A stretch of DNA of 21,100 bases, from the IMG/VR virus record IMGVR_UViG_3300030419_004055, positions 1 to 21,100 of that record; one strand, written 5' to 3'. This document shows, piece after piece, positions 1-7,629 of this stretch. Numbering within the stretch: position 1 is the stretch's first letter; each line of letters begins with the position of its first letter. The notes beneath the pieces were generated by a model. It made no database searches. It was given only the letters and a program-made list of their open reading frames with translations, and was not told the origin of the DNA. The position numbers and the translations under genes are program-made. Source of the stretch: a virus.

Positions 1-497
1 ACATTGGGTATGGATTATCGGTTGTAGGTGTCACAACTCTTGCCTCTGCTGGTGGTATTACTACTACTGGTGGAGATTTGTATGTTGGTGGAGATCTCTA
101 CGTCAAGGATGATATTACTTACGATCAAGTTTCTGGTCGTGAGATTAATATTACTGGTCTTGGTACGATTGCATATTTCCATGCAACCACTGTAAGTGTA
201 AGTGGAGCTTCCACTCTTAGTGGTCTCACCAGTATGACCGATGTGGTATCAAGTGGTATTGTTACTGCGGATGCCTTCTATGGAGATGGTTCTAATTTAA
301 CTGGTGTAGTTGCTGCCAGTGGTGGTGCAATTGGTGTTGCTTCCGAAGGAACTTATATTGGATCTGGTACTACCTTTATTAACTTTGCATCCAGTAATGG
401 AACAGCATGGACGGTCACAGCTCCATCATCAGGTGTGGCAACCGCAACAGTTACTCCAGGTGCTTCACTTGGAATGGTAATCGCTCTTGGCGGTTAA
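1..497 (+). CDS. Fibre-like virion protein, 3' part (start lies before window)
   Basis: The frame is open from base 3 to the TAA at 495-497, so this is the C-terminal ~164 residues of a gene that begins upstream; an internal TTG at 78 is not a convincing start. It is a low-complexity, Gly/Ser/Thr/Val-rich beta-type sequence with marine-phage fibre modules: LASAGGITTTGG, then GGDLYV, then DVVSSGIVTADAF, then GDGSNLTG. A following segment (GVASEGTYIGSGTTFINF) resembles one in the 241-aa protein at 14736 (GIQSGGTQIGAGVTTLNF). The C-terminus is short and hydrophobic. The protein at 15461 shares the GGITTTGG and DVVSSG modules. Role as a tail-fibre or fibre-like component is inferred from these modules and the neighbours; which part of the virion it belongs to is unknown. 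Confidence 0.75.
   Translation, partial: IGYGLSVVGVTTLASAGGITTTGGDLYVGGDLYVKDDITYDQVSGREINITGLGTIAYFHATTVSVSGASTLSGLTSMTDVVSSGIVTADAFYGDGSNLTGVVAASGGAIGVASEGTYIGSGTTFINFASSNGTAWTVTAPSSGVATATVTPGASLGMVIALGG
240..272 (+). repeat. 33-nt dispersed repeat, copy 1 (DVVSSGIVTAD module)
   Basis: This 33-nt stretch encodes DVVSSGIVTAD in frame. It is identical to 15656-15688 and differs at two third-codon positions from 1409-1441. It is a short homology island shared by three fibre genes. Confidence 0.9.
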
Positions 498-503
498 TAA
501 ATA
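496..503 (+). promoter_or_regulatory. T4-type late promoter motif AATAAATA
   Basis: AATAAATA begins inside the TAA stop of the upstream fibre gene and ends 20 nt before the ATG at 524. It is a one-base variant of the T4 late consensus TATAAATA, which is read by the phage late sigma factor (gp55). Position and spacing match the other late motifs in the window. Confidence 0.6.
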
Positions 504-523
504 ACCTTAATACTTAAAGAACA

Positions 524-1060
524 ATGGCAGAATCGTTTACCAATTCATTATCAAGAGCAGTAGGGATCGTAACTACGAACACCGCAGGTTCCGTTGGAAT
601 TAAAACCAATATCATTAGTGGTATTTCAACAGTTGGAATTTCTTCGGGATATATTGTTGACAGTACTCATACTCTTCAAGGAACGAGGGTTGATAGAGTT
701 GATGTTAGTAAGGTTTATATTGATAGGGATTCAATTAATACTGCTGCGATATCAGGGACAGGTGCTTTTTCATTCCTAGGATTAACAAGTGCATATACTG
801 CTTCCGATAAAAGTATTTTGATTGGTGGTACATTTGCTAATAACACTGATAGTGCAGTGAATATTTGGATTGAAGTTCATGATAGTTCTTCAAATACAGT
901 AGCAGGTATAGGACAAAAGATTCCTGTTCCAACTGGAAGTTCTTTTGTTATTAGTGATGCTGGTAAGACATTGTTAGAAAATACTGATTCTCTCAGAGTG
1001 TATTGCGATACTGCAAATGGAGTTGATGTTGCTCTGAGTATCCTTAAGGGGGTTAGCTAA
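524..1060 (+). CDS. Small beta-rich virion protein (178 aa)
   Basis: I do not recognise a named family. The first ~60 residues are fibre-like (repeated GI.T/GIS). The last ~90 look like a beta-sandwich: an ILIGG strand, a NNTDSAVNIWIEV strand, PVPTGSSF, then LLENTDSLRVYC and a final strand. The same order (N..SA-V-[IV]-W, then VP.G/D, then L.[EN]N.S[IL]) appears in the 122-aa protein at 7630 and more loosely in the 134-aa protein at 15819. All three directly follow a late promoter and precede an adhesin-type gene. The ATG at 524 is chosen because it follows the late motif by 20 nt and the MAESF start is typical. A structural or decoration role is inferred. The gene ends immediately before the ATG of the next one. 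Confidence 0.75.
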   Translation: MAESFTNSLSRAVGIVTTNTAGSVGIKTNIISGISTVGISSGYIVDSTHTLQGTRVDRVDVSKVYIDRDSINTAAISGTGAFSFLGLTSAYTASDKSILIGGTFANNTDSAVNIWIEVHDSSSNTVAGIGQKIPVPTGSSFVISDAGKTLLENTDSLRVYCDTANGVDVALSILKGVS

Positions 1061-2488
1061 ATGGCAGTACATGGTCAAGGTTATATTGGAAGAAGTCCAG
1101 GTGACGCAGCTATAACTGTTGCTAGAGAAGTTTTTGAGCCAACAGGAGTTCAGACAGATTTTACATTTGCTTCGGGATATACACCGGGATATATGGATGT
1201 ATTCCTTAATGGTGTTAAATTACTTGAAGCAAGAGATTATGAAGCCGGTAATGGAAGTACAGTTGGTCTTTCTTCATATGCAGTGAGTGGAGATGTTCTT
1301 GAATTAGTTGCGTATAAAGCATTTAATTTGGGGCAAACCGTTGATCAAATAACAGGAGATTTGGATCTTAATGGTAAGTTAACTGTCACGGGAATTAGTA
1401 GTCTTACTGATGTGGTATCTAGTGGTATTGTTACTGCTGATGCTTTTTATGGTGATGGTTCTACTTTAAGTGGACTATCAACTGCTGCTGTTCCTGGTAT
1501 TAGTACCCAATTACATTCAGTTTTTGGTACTATGAATGTTTCTGGTGTTGCTACTTTTGCTGGTAATATTTCTGTTGGTGGAACCATTACTTATGATGAT
1601 GTAACCAATGTAGATTCTGTTGGTATTATAACTGCAGGAAAAGGATTTAGAGCTACTACTGGTGGTCTAATTGTAACTGCTGGTGTATCGACATTTACTG
1701 CTGCTATTGATGCTAATAGTTCTGCTGATATTTCAGGCGGTGTTAATTTAAGTGCTGGTAATTTAAAAGTAACCGCTGGTATTGTAACTATTGGGGCTGG
1801 TTTAACTTTATCATCAGACTTTATTCATTTAGGGGATAATAAGAAAATACAATTAGGTATTGCCTCTGATTTTACAATACAGCATAATGCTACTAATTCG
1901 GTAATTAATAATACAACCGGCCAACTAAGGATTGCTGGTGATGATGTCCGAATCATGAATAAGGATGAGGATGAAACTTATGCTACTTTTGCAAATGATG
2001 GAGCAGCAACGTTATACTATGATAACTCTAAAATAATAGAGACAGTTAGCTCAGGTGCTAGTGTTTATGGAGCATTAAAATTACAAAATGGTCTTCTGCG
2101 AGAGAATGTTAATAGAAATACAAGTGCTGCTGCTAATGCTGCTACTGCACTTAATTTAGATAATGGAATGGTTCACTGGTTTACAACTAACCTAGGTGCT
2201 GCTAATGTTAAAATGAATGTTGTTTCAGGTACTGGAATTAATACTGACCTCGCAATTGGAGATATGATAAGTGTTACTATTATGACTGCAGTGAATAGCA
2301 CTAGTAATTTTATTGAACAAGTTAGAGTTGATGGTGTAGAAGCATCGGCAGGAGTAACAACATACTGGACTGGAGGTAGTGCTCCAACTGACGGTGGAGG
2401 AAGTGGTGTTGATAGTTATGCATTTAATATTGTTAAGACTGGAAATGGCACATACGATATGATTGCCAATCAAGTCAAGGGTTCGTAA
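1061..2488 (+). CDS. Tail-fibre-like protein (475 aa), block A
   Basis: Residues ~15-92 form a head domain (FTFASGYTPGYMDVFLNGVK, then DYEAGNGSTVGL, then a hydrophobic strand) also found in the protein at 14736 and common at the N-terminus of marine phage fibres, where it probably docks the fibre. Next come DVVSSGIVTADAF and GDGSTLSG modules, a run of beta repeats, and a region with LGDNKKIQLGIASD, NKDEDETYATFANDGA and YYDNSK. The last ~110 residues (GTGINTDLAIGD, then VDGVEASAGVTTYW, then GGSAPTDGG) match the C-terminus of the 308-aa protein at 12258. The ATG follows the upstream TAA directly, with an AAGGGGG Shine-Dalgarno at 1046-1052. Its partner downstream is a glycine-rich protein, an order recalling T4-type gene 37 then gene 38. 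The receptor-binding role is inferred. Confidence 0.85.
   Translation: MAVHGQGYIGRSPGDAAITVAREVFEPTGVQTDFTFASGYTPGYMDVFLNGVKLLEARDYEAGNGSTVGLSSYAVSGDVLELVAYKAFNLGQTVDQITGDLDLNGKLTVTGISSLTDVVSSGIVTADAFYGDGSTLSGLSTAAVPGISTQLHSVFGTMNVSGVATFAGNISVGGTITYDDVTNVDSVGIITAGKGFRATTGGLIVTAGVSTFTAAIDANSSADISGGVNLSAGNLKVTAGIVTIGAGLTLSSDFIHLGDNKKIQLGIASDFTIQHNATNSVINNTTGQLRIAGDDVRIMNKDEDETYATFANDGAATLYYDNSKIIETVSSGASVYGALKLQNGLLRENVNRNTSAAANAATALNLDNGMVHWFTTNLGAANVKMNVVSGTGINTDLAIGDMISVTIMTAVNSTSNFIEQVRVDGVEASAGVTTYWTGGSAPTDGGGSGVDSYAFNIVKTGNGTYDMIANQVKGS
1409..1441 (+). repeat. 33-nt dispersed repeat, copy 2 (DVVSSGIVTAD module)
   Basis: This copy differs from 240-272 and 15656-15688 at two bases, both silent, and encodes the same DVVSSGIVTAD peptide. 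Confidence 0.85.
1835..1986 (+). repeat. Duplicated fibre segment, copy 1 (partner 12531-12682)
   Basis: Bases 1835-1872 are identical to 12531-12568 over 38 nt, and the match continues in register (offset 10696) to the coding of NKDEDETYATFANDGA. It marks the core shared by the fibre genes of blocks A and C. Confidence 0.85.
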
Positions 2489-2501
2489 GGAGGTTTTTGT
2501 T

Positions 2502-3545
2502 ATGTTTTTGGGGCCATTTATTAAACAGATGCCTATAGTAGGATATACTGGATTTGGTGGAGGTGCTACTAGTTTATTCAGAGGTGGTGCAGAAGATTTA
2601 AATTCAGGAATATCTGCAACTGGTGGAACTACAAACCCATATACAGACCCTGCTGGAGTTGCATGGACTGCCCATAAATTTACTGGTCCAGGAACTTTTA
2701 GTGTAAGTGAGGTAACTGGCACAGGATTAGTAGAATATCTTGTCGTCGGTGGGGGCGGCGGTGGTGCTGGTGGAACTCCTTGGGATGGTTCTGGCGGTGG
2801 TGGTGGTGCTGGCGGTTTTAGAACTAATGTAGATGGTCATCCATTAACTGAGCCAACTTCTACTGGTTTTCCAGTATCAGCTTCTCCTGGATCTTATCCC
2901 GTAACTGTTGGTTCTGGAGGTGGTGGGGGTGCGACGGGACCCAAACCTCCACATGATCCTCCTACTGGATCTCCTAATGCTAGTGATGGCGGATCTTCTA
3001 CCTTTAGTACTATAACGTCTGCTGGTGGCGGTGGCGGTGGTGGATATCAGAAAGTAGGTAATCCTGGTGGTTCTGGTGGTGGACATGGTAATAGTGGACC
3101 ACCTACTGGAGCAGGAATTTCTGAAGGAAATGATCCTCCTGTAAGTCCTCCTCAAGGAAATGATGGTGCTGGCGGCGGTGGTGGCCGTGGCGGCGGCGGT
3201 GGCGGCGGTGCTGGTGAAGCAGGAGAACCTCAACATGGTGGTGGCGGTAGTGAAGGTGGTCCTGGTGGAGATGGTTCTCCAATAGCAATTTGGGATAATA
3301 GTGCTACTTACTATGCTGGTGGCGGTGGTGGTGGAACCAATAAAAACCCACCTACAAACGTTGGCGGCGAAGGCGGCCAAGGTGGTGGTGGAGATGGTGG
3401 ACCTGGTGCTGCTGGTCAAGCCGGATCTGCAAACACCGGTGGTGGCGGTGGTGGCGGTGGTAATGTACCTCCTGCCCCTAACGTAGGATATGCGGGTGCA
3501 TCTGGTGGATCTGGTATTGTTATTGTTCGATACCGAACTAATTGA
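2502..3545 (+). CDS. Glycine-rich adhesin-like protein (347 aa), block A
   Basis: The start at ATG 2502 is chosen over an in-frame ATG at 2463: the later one has an AAGGAGG Shine-Dalgarno at 2487-2493 overlapping the previous stop, and the paralog at 13198 starts at the matching place. The N-terminus (GFGGGATSLF) leads to ISATGGTTNPYTDP, a FTGPGTFSVSEVTGTG strand region and YLVVGGGGGG. Long Gly runs follow, separated by polar, Pro-rich or Asn-rich loops, then the closing strand SGIVIVRYRTN. This is the glycine-rich domain plan known from phage adhesins, where Gly runs can pack as polyglycine-II helices as in phage S16 gp38. Two SPP-type Pro clusters and GPPTG occur in the loops. Role as fibre-tip adhesin is inferred from composition and position after a fibre gene. 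Confidence 0.8.
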   Translation: MFLGPFIKQMPIVGYTGFGGGATSLFRGGAEDLNSGISATGGTTNPYTDPAGVAWTAHKFTGPGTFSVSEVTGTGLVEYLVVGGGGGGAGGTPWDGSGGGGGAGGFRTNVDGHPLTEPTSTGFPVSASPGSYPVTVGSGGGGGATGPKPPHDPPTGSPNASDGGSSTFSTITSAGGGGGGGYQKVGNPGGSGGGHGNSGPPTGAGISEGNDPPVSPPQGNDGAGGGGGRGGGGGGGAGEAGEPQHGGGGSEGGPGGDGSPIAIWDNSATYYAGGGGGGTNKNPPTNVGGEGGQGGGGDGGPGAAGQAGSANTGGGGGGGGNVPPAPNVGYAGASGGSGIVIVRYRTN

Positions 3546-3570
3546 CATTTGACATTCTTCCCTATATAAT
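3542..3570 (+). promoter_or_regulatory. Consensus sigma70 promoter before oxygenase/halogenase cassette
   Basis: TTGACA at 3542-3547, a 17-nt spacer and TATAAT at 3565-3570 match the bacterial consensus exactly. The -35 overlaps the TGA stop (3543-3545) of the glycine-rich gene. A second TTGACA at 3549-3554 is too close to the -10 to pair with it. Initiation near 3577 would leave a leader of ~16 nt before ATG 3593. In T4-like phages such promoters drive early genes through host RNA polymerase. Confidence 0.75.
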
Positions 3571-3592
3571 AAACTGAATACATCATAGGTTT

Positions 3593-4213
3593 ATGGCATA
3601 TCAGAGTATATGGTATTTTACGGATCTCCCTGAGAAGGTGGTAGATCTGATAGAAGAAGATTTAACGGAAAATTTTGATCCCCAGATGGGAGACTCCAGG
3701 TTACATGGAGATTCTTTGAACAAAGATAAGAGAAATTCAATGAATGCCTGGGTTCCTACTAATCATTGGGTAGGTGGATTTATTTGGCATTATATCCAAA
3801 GAGCCAATAGAGAGAACTTCTTGTATGATTTGCGGTGTATTGATGGTGAAAGTATGCAATATACTAGGTACACGGAAGGGCAGTTTTATACCTGGCATAA
3901 TGATGCAGGACTTGCAGGACAGTATAAACCAGTAGCGGTAGGTAATCGAACAGAAGGACGCGGACAAGATTTCCTTAATGAGAAGGTGGAGATGGTAAGG
4001 AAATTGTCTTTTGCCATGCAATTATCTGATCCCGATGATTATGAGGGTGGGAATATTCAATTGATGGATGAAGGAGGTAAGAGTTATATTGCACCTCGAC
4101 AGAAAGGGTCTATAATGTTATTTGATTCTCGAACTCCACATAGAGTTCAAAAGGTAACAAAAGGTGTTCGGAAGTCTCTTGTGGGATGGACGGTTGGACC
4201 TCGTTGGAAATAG
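3593..4213 (+). CDS. 2OG-Fe(II) oxygenase, prolyl-4-hydroxylase-like (206 aa)
   Basis: A compact double-stranded beta-helix dioxygenase resembling PKHD-type hydroxylases. The metal triad is visible: H102 and D104 in TWHNDAG, and H183 in TPHRVQKV. R193 (VRKSLVGW) is placed to bind the 2-oxoglutarate carboxylate. YTRYTEGQFY before the HxD and the GGNIQLMDEGGK / PRQKGSIMLFDS strands are typical of the fold. Such enzymes couple 2OG decarboxylation to hydroxylation of a protein or small substrate; the substrate here is unknown. It is the first gene of a cassette with its own sigma70 promoter, directly after a glycine-rich adhesin-like gene. The ATG at 3593 has only a weak AGG upstream. Confidence 0.88.
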   Translation: MAYQSIWYFTDLPEKVVDLIEEDLTENFDPQMGDSRLHGDSLNKDKRNSMNAWVPTNHWVGGFIWHYIQRANRENFLYDLRCIDGESMQYTRYTEGQFYTWHNDAGLAGQYKPVAVGNRTEGRGQDFLNEKVEMVRKLSFAMQLSDPDDYEGGNIQLMDEGGKSYIAPRQKGSIMLFDSRTPHRVQKVTKGVRKSLVGWTVGPRWK

Positions 4214-4223
4214 GAGGTAAATC

Positions 4224-4952
4224 ATGGCAGAACAGATGACCGAACACGATATCCTTGTACAGGAGCGTCTTAACACTGGAACTTCATGGACAAGAAATGA
4301 AGATTTTGATAAGGATGGATACTTTGTAGTAAGAAATTTATGGGATCCTGAAGAACTTTATCATCCTGTTCCTAATATAAGAGGACAGTTAAACTATTGG
4401 GATAGAGATCCTGATCATTTCACTCATGTTGAACTTGAGACCCAAGTAGAAGGCTGTGTTTCCCGTTATTATCATCCTCAATATAGAGATATTCATACTG
4501 GTGTTCGTCTGAAATTAGAAAGTATTATCGGTAGGAAACTTTATAATACTTATTATTATGATAGATATTATTTTGAAGGACAAGAACTAGCTAAACATGC
4601 AGATAGAGGTGCATGTGAGATTTCTTGTACAATGCATATTAGTACTAATCTTCCCCAACCAGAAAAAGATTGGCCTATTAAGATTAAGACACCTGATGTT
4701 TACACTGATGAGACAAAAACTGCTATTCTAGTCCCTGGTGAAGAACGCTCTTGTGTATTAAATCCTGGTGATGCGATGTTGTATAAGGGATGTGAGAGAC
4801 CTCATTGGCGTGATCCTTTAGAAGGTCCAAAGGTTAATAAGTTTTTTGGTAAAAAAAAGGAAGGACCAGAGTATTATTATCATCAAATCTTTTTCCATTA
4901 TGTTTTACAAGATGGTATAAGAGCTCACTGTGCTTGGGATGCGGCTAGATGA
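4224..4952 (+). CDS. 2OG-Fe(II) oxygenase-like protein (242 aa)
   Basis: FDKDGYFVVRNLWDPEEL near residue 30 resembles the entry strand of PhyH/prolyl-hydroxylase-type enzymes. The putative iron ligands are H125 and D127 (AKHADRGAC) and H194 (RPHWRD), with the strand VLNPGDAMLYKG before the distal His. The region between carries aromatic residues (YNTYYYDRYYF) that could line a substrate pocket. The C-terminal YYHQIFFHYVLQDG is a plausible closing strand. A strong Shine-Dalgarno (AGGAGGT) precedes ATG 4224. It overlaps the next gene by ATGA and is second in the cassette. The overall fold assignment is solid; subfamily and substrate are not clear. Confidence 0.78.
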   Translation: MAEQMTEHDILVQERLNTGTSWTRNEDFDKDGYFVVRNLWDPEELYHPVPNIRGQLNYWDRDPDHFTHVELETQVEGCVSRYYHPQYRDIHTGVRLKLESIIGRKLYNTYYYDRYYFEGQELAKHADRGACEISCTMHISTNLPQPEKDWPIKIKTPDVYTDETKTAILVPGEERSCVLNPGDAMLYKGCERPHWRDPLEGPKVNKFFGKKKEGPEYYYHQIFFHYVLQDGIRAHCAWDAAR

Positions 4953-5503
4953 AGGCACCCCTTTTTGAATACCCTTCTTTTCAGTATGAGGTCGATGACT
5001 GGGAGTTTAAAAAGAAAGGTTTGCTTAATCGCATCAGCAAGCAGAAGTTTATTAGAACTCCCCTTCAGACTTTTGAAACTGATAGGCAGACTTCTGGCAA
5101 GACTTATGTTAATTATCTTACAGAGTTTTTAAGACCTCAACTTGATGAATTTTGTAAAGAAGCAGATGCTACATGTAGTATGACGGATGCATGGTGTGTT
5201 AGATATCATAAAGGAGATCATCAAACTATTCATAATCATAGAGGATGGGGATTTTCTGGTATTTTATATGTGGAGTTCGATCCACAACTCCATAGACCAG
5301 CATGTTTTATGGCACCGTGGCAAGATCCGAGGAATGATACAACTTACCTTTCATTTCCTAGTGTGAAGGAAGGAAGTCTTTTTATTGCACCTTCTTTTAC
5401 TCATCATTATGTTCACCCTGTGGATGTAAGGAAACCAAGAACGGTTATATCATTTGATTTATTACCAACATTACCCATTCACCAAACATTAAATGAAAGT
5501 TAA
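4949..5503 (+). CDS. 2OG-Fe(II) oxygenase superfamily protein, HxH variant (184 aa)
   Basis: It overlaps the previous gene by 4 nt (ATGA), so translation is coupled. The core GDHQTIHNHRGWGFSGILYVEF fits the phage-rich 2OG-FeII_Oxy_5-like group, whose members read H.H....SG.YY. H95 and H97 occupy the usual HxD position, so the second acidic ligand is replaced by His. The distal site is H152/H153 in FTHHYVHP, followed by R-K-P-R-T-V-I-S-F-D, the usual Arg and closing strand. Third gene of the cassette. Whether iron binding uses three His is inferred. The same HxH pattern appears in the genes at 14241 and 19231. Confidence 0.78.
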   Translation: MKAPLFEYPSFQYEVDDWEFKKKGLLNRISKQKFIRTPLQTFETDRQTSGKTYVNYLTEFLRPQLDEFCKEADATCSMTDAWCVRYHKGDHQTIHNHRGWGFSGILYVEFDPQLHRPACFMAPWQDPRNDTTYLSFPSVKEGSLFIAPSFTHHYVHPVDVRKPRTVISFDLLPTLPIHQTLNES

Positions 5504-6986
5504 GAGTATTTGTATTTTAGGTGGTGGAACATCTGGATTTGCTATGGCAGCTGCTTTGGCACGTTGTAGTGAGCGTTGTGGATTAGATATTGATATTAGG
5601 GTAGTTTATAGTGAGAGTATTGGGAGCATTGGGGTAGGAGAATCTACAATCATTAGTATTAATGAATTGTTAGGTTATTTGGGATTGGAAGATATGGATT
5701 GGATGAAAGAGTGTAATGCTACCTATAAGACTTCTATTAGATTTGAAGATTTTTATAAAAAAGGTACTCATTTTCATTATCCTTTTGGAAGAGTTCATCC
5801 AGAGCAGAATACTTTTGATGGGGTGAACCAATGGTTTGTTAATAAGGAAGTTTTTCCTGACACCTATACTCCTGAGAGAGCATCGACTTATTTTGTTTCT
5901 TCTACCATGTTAGCAGAGAAGAATAAGTTAACTGATGATGGTAATTATGATTTAGAAACTAATACTGCATATCATTTTGACTCTCACTTATTTGGAGAAC
6001 TTCTAAAGTCTTATTCTGAAGAAGGGGGAGTGGAAGTCATAGAGGATACTTTTAAGAGTGCAACTTTGAAGGAGGATGGTTCTATTGAGTCTTTGGTGTG
6101 TGAGAAGGGTACATATGAAGCAGATTTGTTTATAGATTGTAGTGGGTTTAGATCCTTACTTCTTGGTGAGGTAATGGGAGAAGAGTATGTTTCTTATGGC
6201 GATACTTTAATTAATAATAAGGTGTTAAGAGCACAGATTCCATACAAAAATAAAGAAAAAGAATTAAAGAATTATACTAATTGTGTTGCTTTGAAGAATG
6301 GATGGTGTTGGGAAATACCTTTATGGGATAAGATGTCTGTAGGATATGTTCATACAAATAAGTTTGCTACTGAAGAAGAGATTGAAAAAGAATTCTTTGA
6401 TCATGTGGGAGAAGTGGACTATGATATTGTAGAGTTTAAGACTGGGAGGTATAAAAGAGGATGGGTAAAGAATGTAGTAGCAGTAGGATTATCCTATGGA
6501 TTTGTAGAACCCTTGGAGTCAACGGGAATTGCAACAACACTCATGAATCTTTTTAGAGTTATAGAGTGTCTCTCTAAAAGAGATATGAATTATACACAAA
6601 TAGATAGAGATTTATTTAATTATGATATTCCTAAGAACATTGATGGATTTAGATCACTTGTAGAACTCCATTATTATCTTTCTAGTAGAAGTGAGAGTGA
6701 TTATTGGAAATATGTTACTGAGGATATTACTTACGATAATCTTCCCTTTTTACAGGCCAGTGTTGATTCAAGAACTTATTATGAACCTAATAATTTTAAT
6801 CCGGCTACTTTGTTCATTGCTGCTGGTATGAATTATTCTTGTTTTTCAAAAGCATTTGTTGTGAGAAGACCTAACGAGGCTTATAAGAAGAACAAGAAGG
6901 AGTTTGAGAAATATCTGAAGGATTTGGAGATAAATGTTCAAAGGCTTCCTTCCACCCACAAGTTTTTATTAAAGCATATTTATTGA
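5493..6986 (+). CDS. Flavin-dependent (tryptophan-type) halogenase (497 aa)
   Basis: A full-length member of the flavin-dependent halogenase family, which uses FADH2, O2 and halide to make hypohalous acid and halogenate an aromatic or electron-rich substrate. All diagnostic elements are present: GGGTSG at residues 10-15 for FAD binding; IGVGEST near 46-52; K79 in TYKTSIRF, the same number as the catalytic Lys of PrnA and RebH; W271-C272-W273-E-I-P, matching the WxWxIP halogenase motif; and FVEPLESTGI at 337-346. No flavin reductase is encoded nearby, so a host reductase would be needed. It overlaps the previous oxygenase by 11 nt and ends the cassette. Marine cyanophages carry related enzymes; one of them, VirX1, has been reported to prefer iodide. 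Substrate and halide here are unknown. Confidence 0.93.
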   Translation: MKVKSICILGGGTSGFAMAAALARCSERCGLDIDIRVVYSESIGSIGVGESTIISINELLGYLGLEDMDWMKECNATYKTSIRFEDFYKKGTHFHYPFGRVHPEQNTFDGVNQWFVNKEVFPDTYTPERASTYFVSSTMLAEKNKLTDDGNYDLETNTAYHFDSHLFGELLKSYSEEGGVEVIEDTFKSATLKEDGSIESLVCEKGTYEADLFIDCSGFRSLLLGEVMGEEYVSYGDTLINNKVLRAQIPYKNKEKELKNYTNCVALKNGWCWEIPLWDKMSVGYVHTNKFATEEEIEKEFFDHVGEVDYDIVEFKTGRYKRGWVKNVVAVGLSYGFVEPLESTGIATTLMNLFRVIECLSKRDMNYTQIDRDLFNYDIPKNIDGFRSLVELHYYLSSRSESDYWKYVTEDITYDNLPFLQASVDSRTYYEPNNFNPATLFIAAGMNYSCFSKAFVVRRPNEAYKKNKKEFEKYLKDLEINVQRLPSTHKFLLKHIY

Positions 6987-6993
6987 ATAAATA
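6986..6993 (+). promoter_or_regulatory. T4-type late promoter motif AATAAATA
   Basis: AATAAATA starts at the last base of the halogenase TGA stop and ends 20 nt before ATG 7014. An inverted repeat ACTAGA (6994-6999) / TCTAGT (7007-7012) with a 7-nt loop fills the gap between the motif and the start codon. Confidence 0.6.
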
Positions 6994-7013
6994 ACTAGAA
7001 AGTATATCTAGTA

Positions 7014-7604
7014 ATGACAAGAGCCAGAGAACTAGCCAAATTAGGCAATGAAAGTGTCCTTTCGGTGAATGCTGATAATGAAGTTGGTATTGGAAGTCAA
7101 ATCCCTGAGTCAAAATTAGATGTTGAGGGGACAGTAACTGCTACCACATTTAGTGGATCTGGTTCGGGACTAACAGGACTTCCAGGACAAGCAGATTTTT
7201 GGATAAAGACTGCTGCAGGAATCAATACTACAGTATCTGTTGGTATTGGTACTACAAGACCTGATTCAATTGCAAGAGTTAATAATACTTCAATAACAAA
7301 CGTTGGTATTCTTACTGCCTATCAGATTTATGGTGATGGATCTAATCTAACTGGACTTCCAGGACAAGTTGACTTATGGAGTAAAACTGCTGCTGGTATT
7401 AATACATTATCATCGGTTGGAGTTGGAACTACTAACCCTGTAGCTGATCTAACTGTGGGTCCTGTTGGTACTTCTGGTACTAGTCTTTTCGTTCATGGTG
7501 ATGCAAGAGTTGTTGGAGTTTTGACTGCTACATCCCTTAAAGAGGGAACTAAGAGTATGGCAACAATGGGTAAAGCCGTTGCAATGGCAATGATATTTGG
7601 ATAA
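7014..7604 (+). CDS. Small fibre-like virion protein (196 aa)
   Basis: After a short N-terminus (MTRARELAKLGN) and VNADNEVGIGSQIPESKLDVEGT, a phrase typical of marine phage fibre heads, the protein carries two copies of a 59-residue repeat. Each begins GLPGQ[AV]D[FL]W and contains KTAAGINT and SVG[IV]GTT.P. YGDGSNLTG lies before the second copy. The C-terminus (TKSMATMGKAVAMAMIFG) is short and hydrophobic, like those of the fibre-like proteins ending at 497 and 15799. It has its own late promoter and is followed by another. Fibre or fibre-linker role is inferred. No strong Shine-Dalgarno is visible. Confidence 0.75.
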   Translation: MTRARELAKLGNESVLSVNADNEVGIGSQIPESKLDVEGTVTATTFSGSGSGLTGLPGQADFWIKTAAGINTTVSVGIGTTRPDSIARVNNTSITNVGILTAYQIYGDGSNLTGLPGQVDLWSKTAAGINTLSSVGVGTTNPVADLTVGPVGTSGTSLFVHGDARVVGVLTATSLKEGTKSMATMGKAVAMAMIFG

Positions 7605-7607
7605 ATA
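7600..7607 (+). promoter_or_regulatory. T4-type late promoter motif GATAAATA
   Basis: GATAAATA overlaps the TAA stop (7602-7604) of the upstream gene and ends 22 nt before ATG 7630. It differs from the T4 consensus at the first base only. A CGGAG Shine-Dalgarno lies between it and the start codon. Confidence 0.62.
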
Positions 7608-7629
7608 AAACTACGGAGATTTTTAAGAC

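Noticed and set aside
594-779. Overlapping + strand frame within the gene at 524
   Set aside because: It lies wholly inside a better-supported gene, has no ribosome binding site and no recognisable product.
2463-2501. Upstream in-frame ATG as start of the block A glycine-rich protein
   Set aside because: It would overlap the fibre gene by 26 nt, encode a basic extension absent from the paralog, and ignore the strong AAGGAGG at the later ATG 2502.
2225-2722. Minus-strand frame of 165 codons across the fibre/glycine-rich junction
   Set aside because: It covers two well-supported + strand genes and their Shine-Dalgarno junction, and the predicted product is low-complexity with no recognisable domain.
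2740-3480. Possible CRISPR-like or satellite array from repeated GGTGGTGGC units
   Set aside because: The repeats are irregular glycine codons in one reading frame with no constant-length spacers.
2502-3545. Collagen-like triple helix in the glycine-rich protein
   Set aside because: Gly occurs in runs of four to eight and not in a regular G-X-Y period, so a polyglycine-II type fold fits better.
2877-3548. Long minus-strand frame (223 codons) opposite the glycine-rich gene
   Set aside because: Its Thr/Ser/Arg-rich product is only the reverse complement of GGT/GGC glycine codon runs; no Shine-Dalgarno or promoter, and the same shadow occurs opposite the genes at 8014 and 13198.
6987-7013. Rho-independent terminator after the halogenase gene
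   Set aside because: The only inverted repeat there has six weak pairs, no GC-rich stem and no U-tract; the late promoter occupies the same place.
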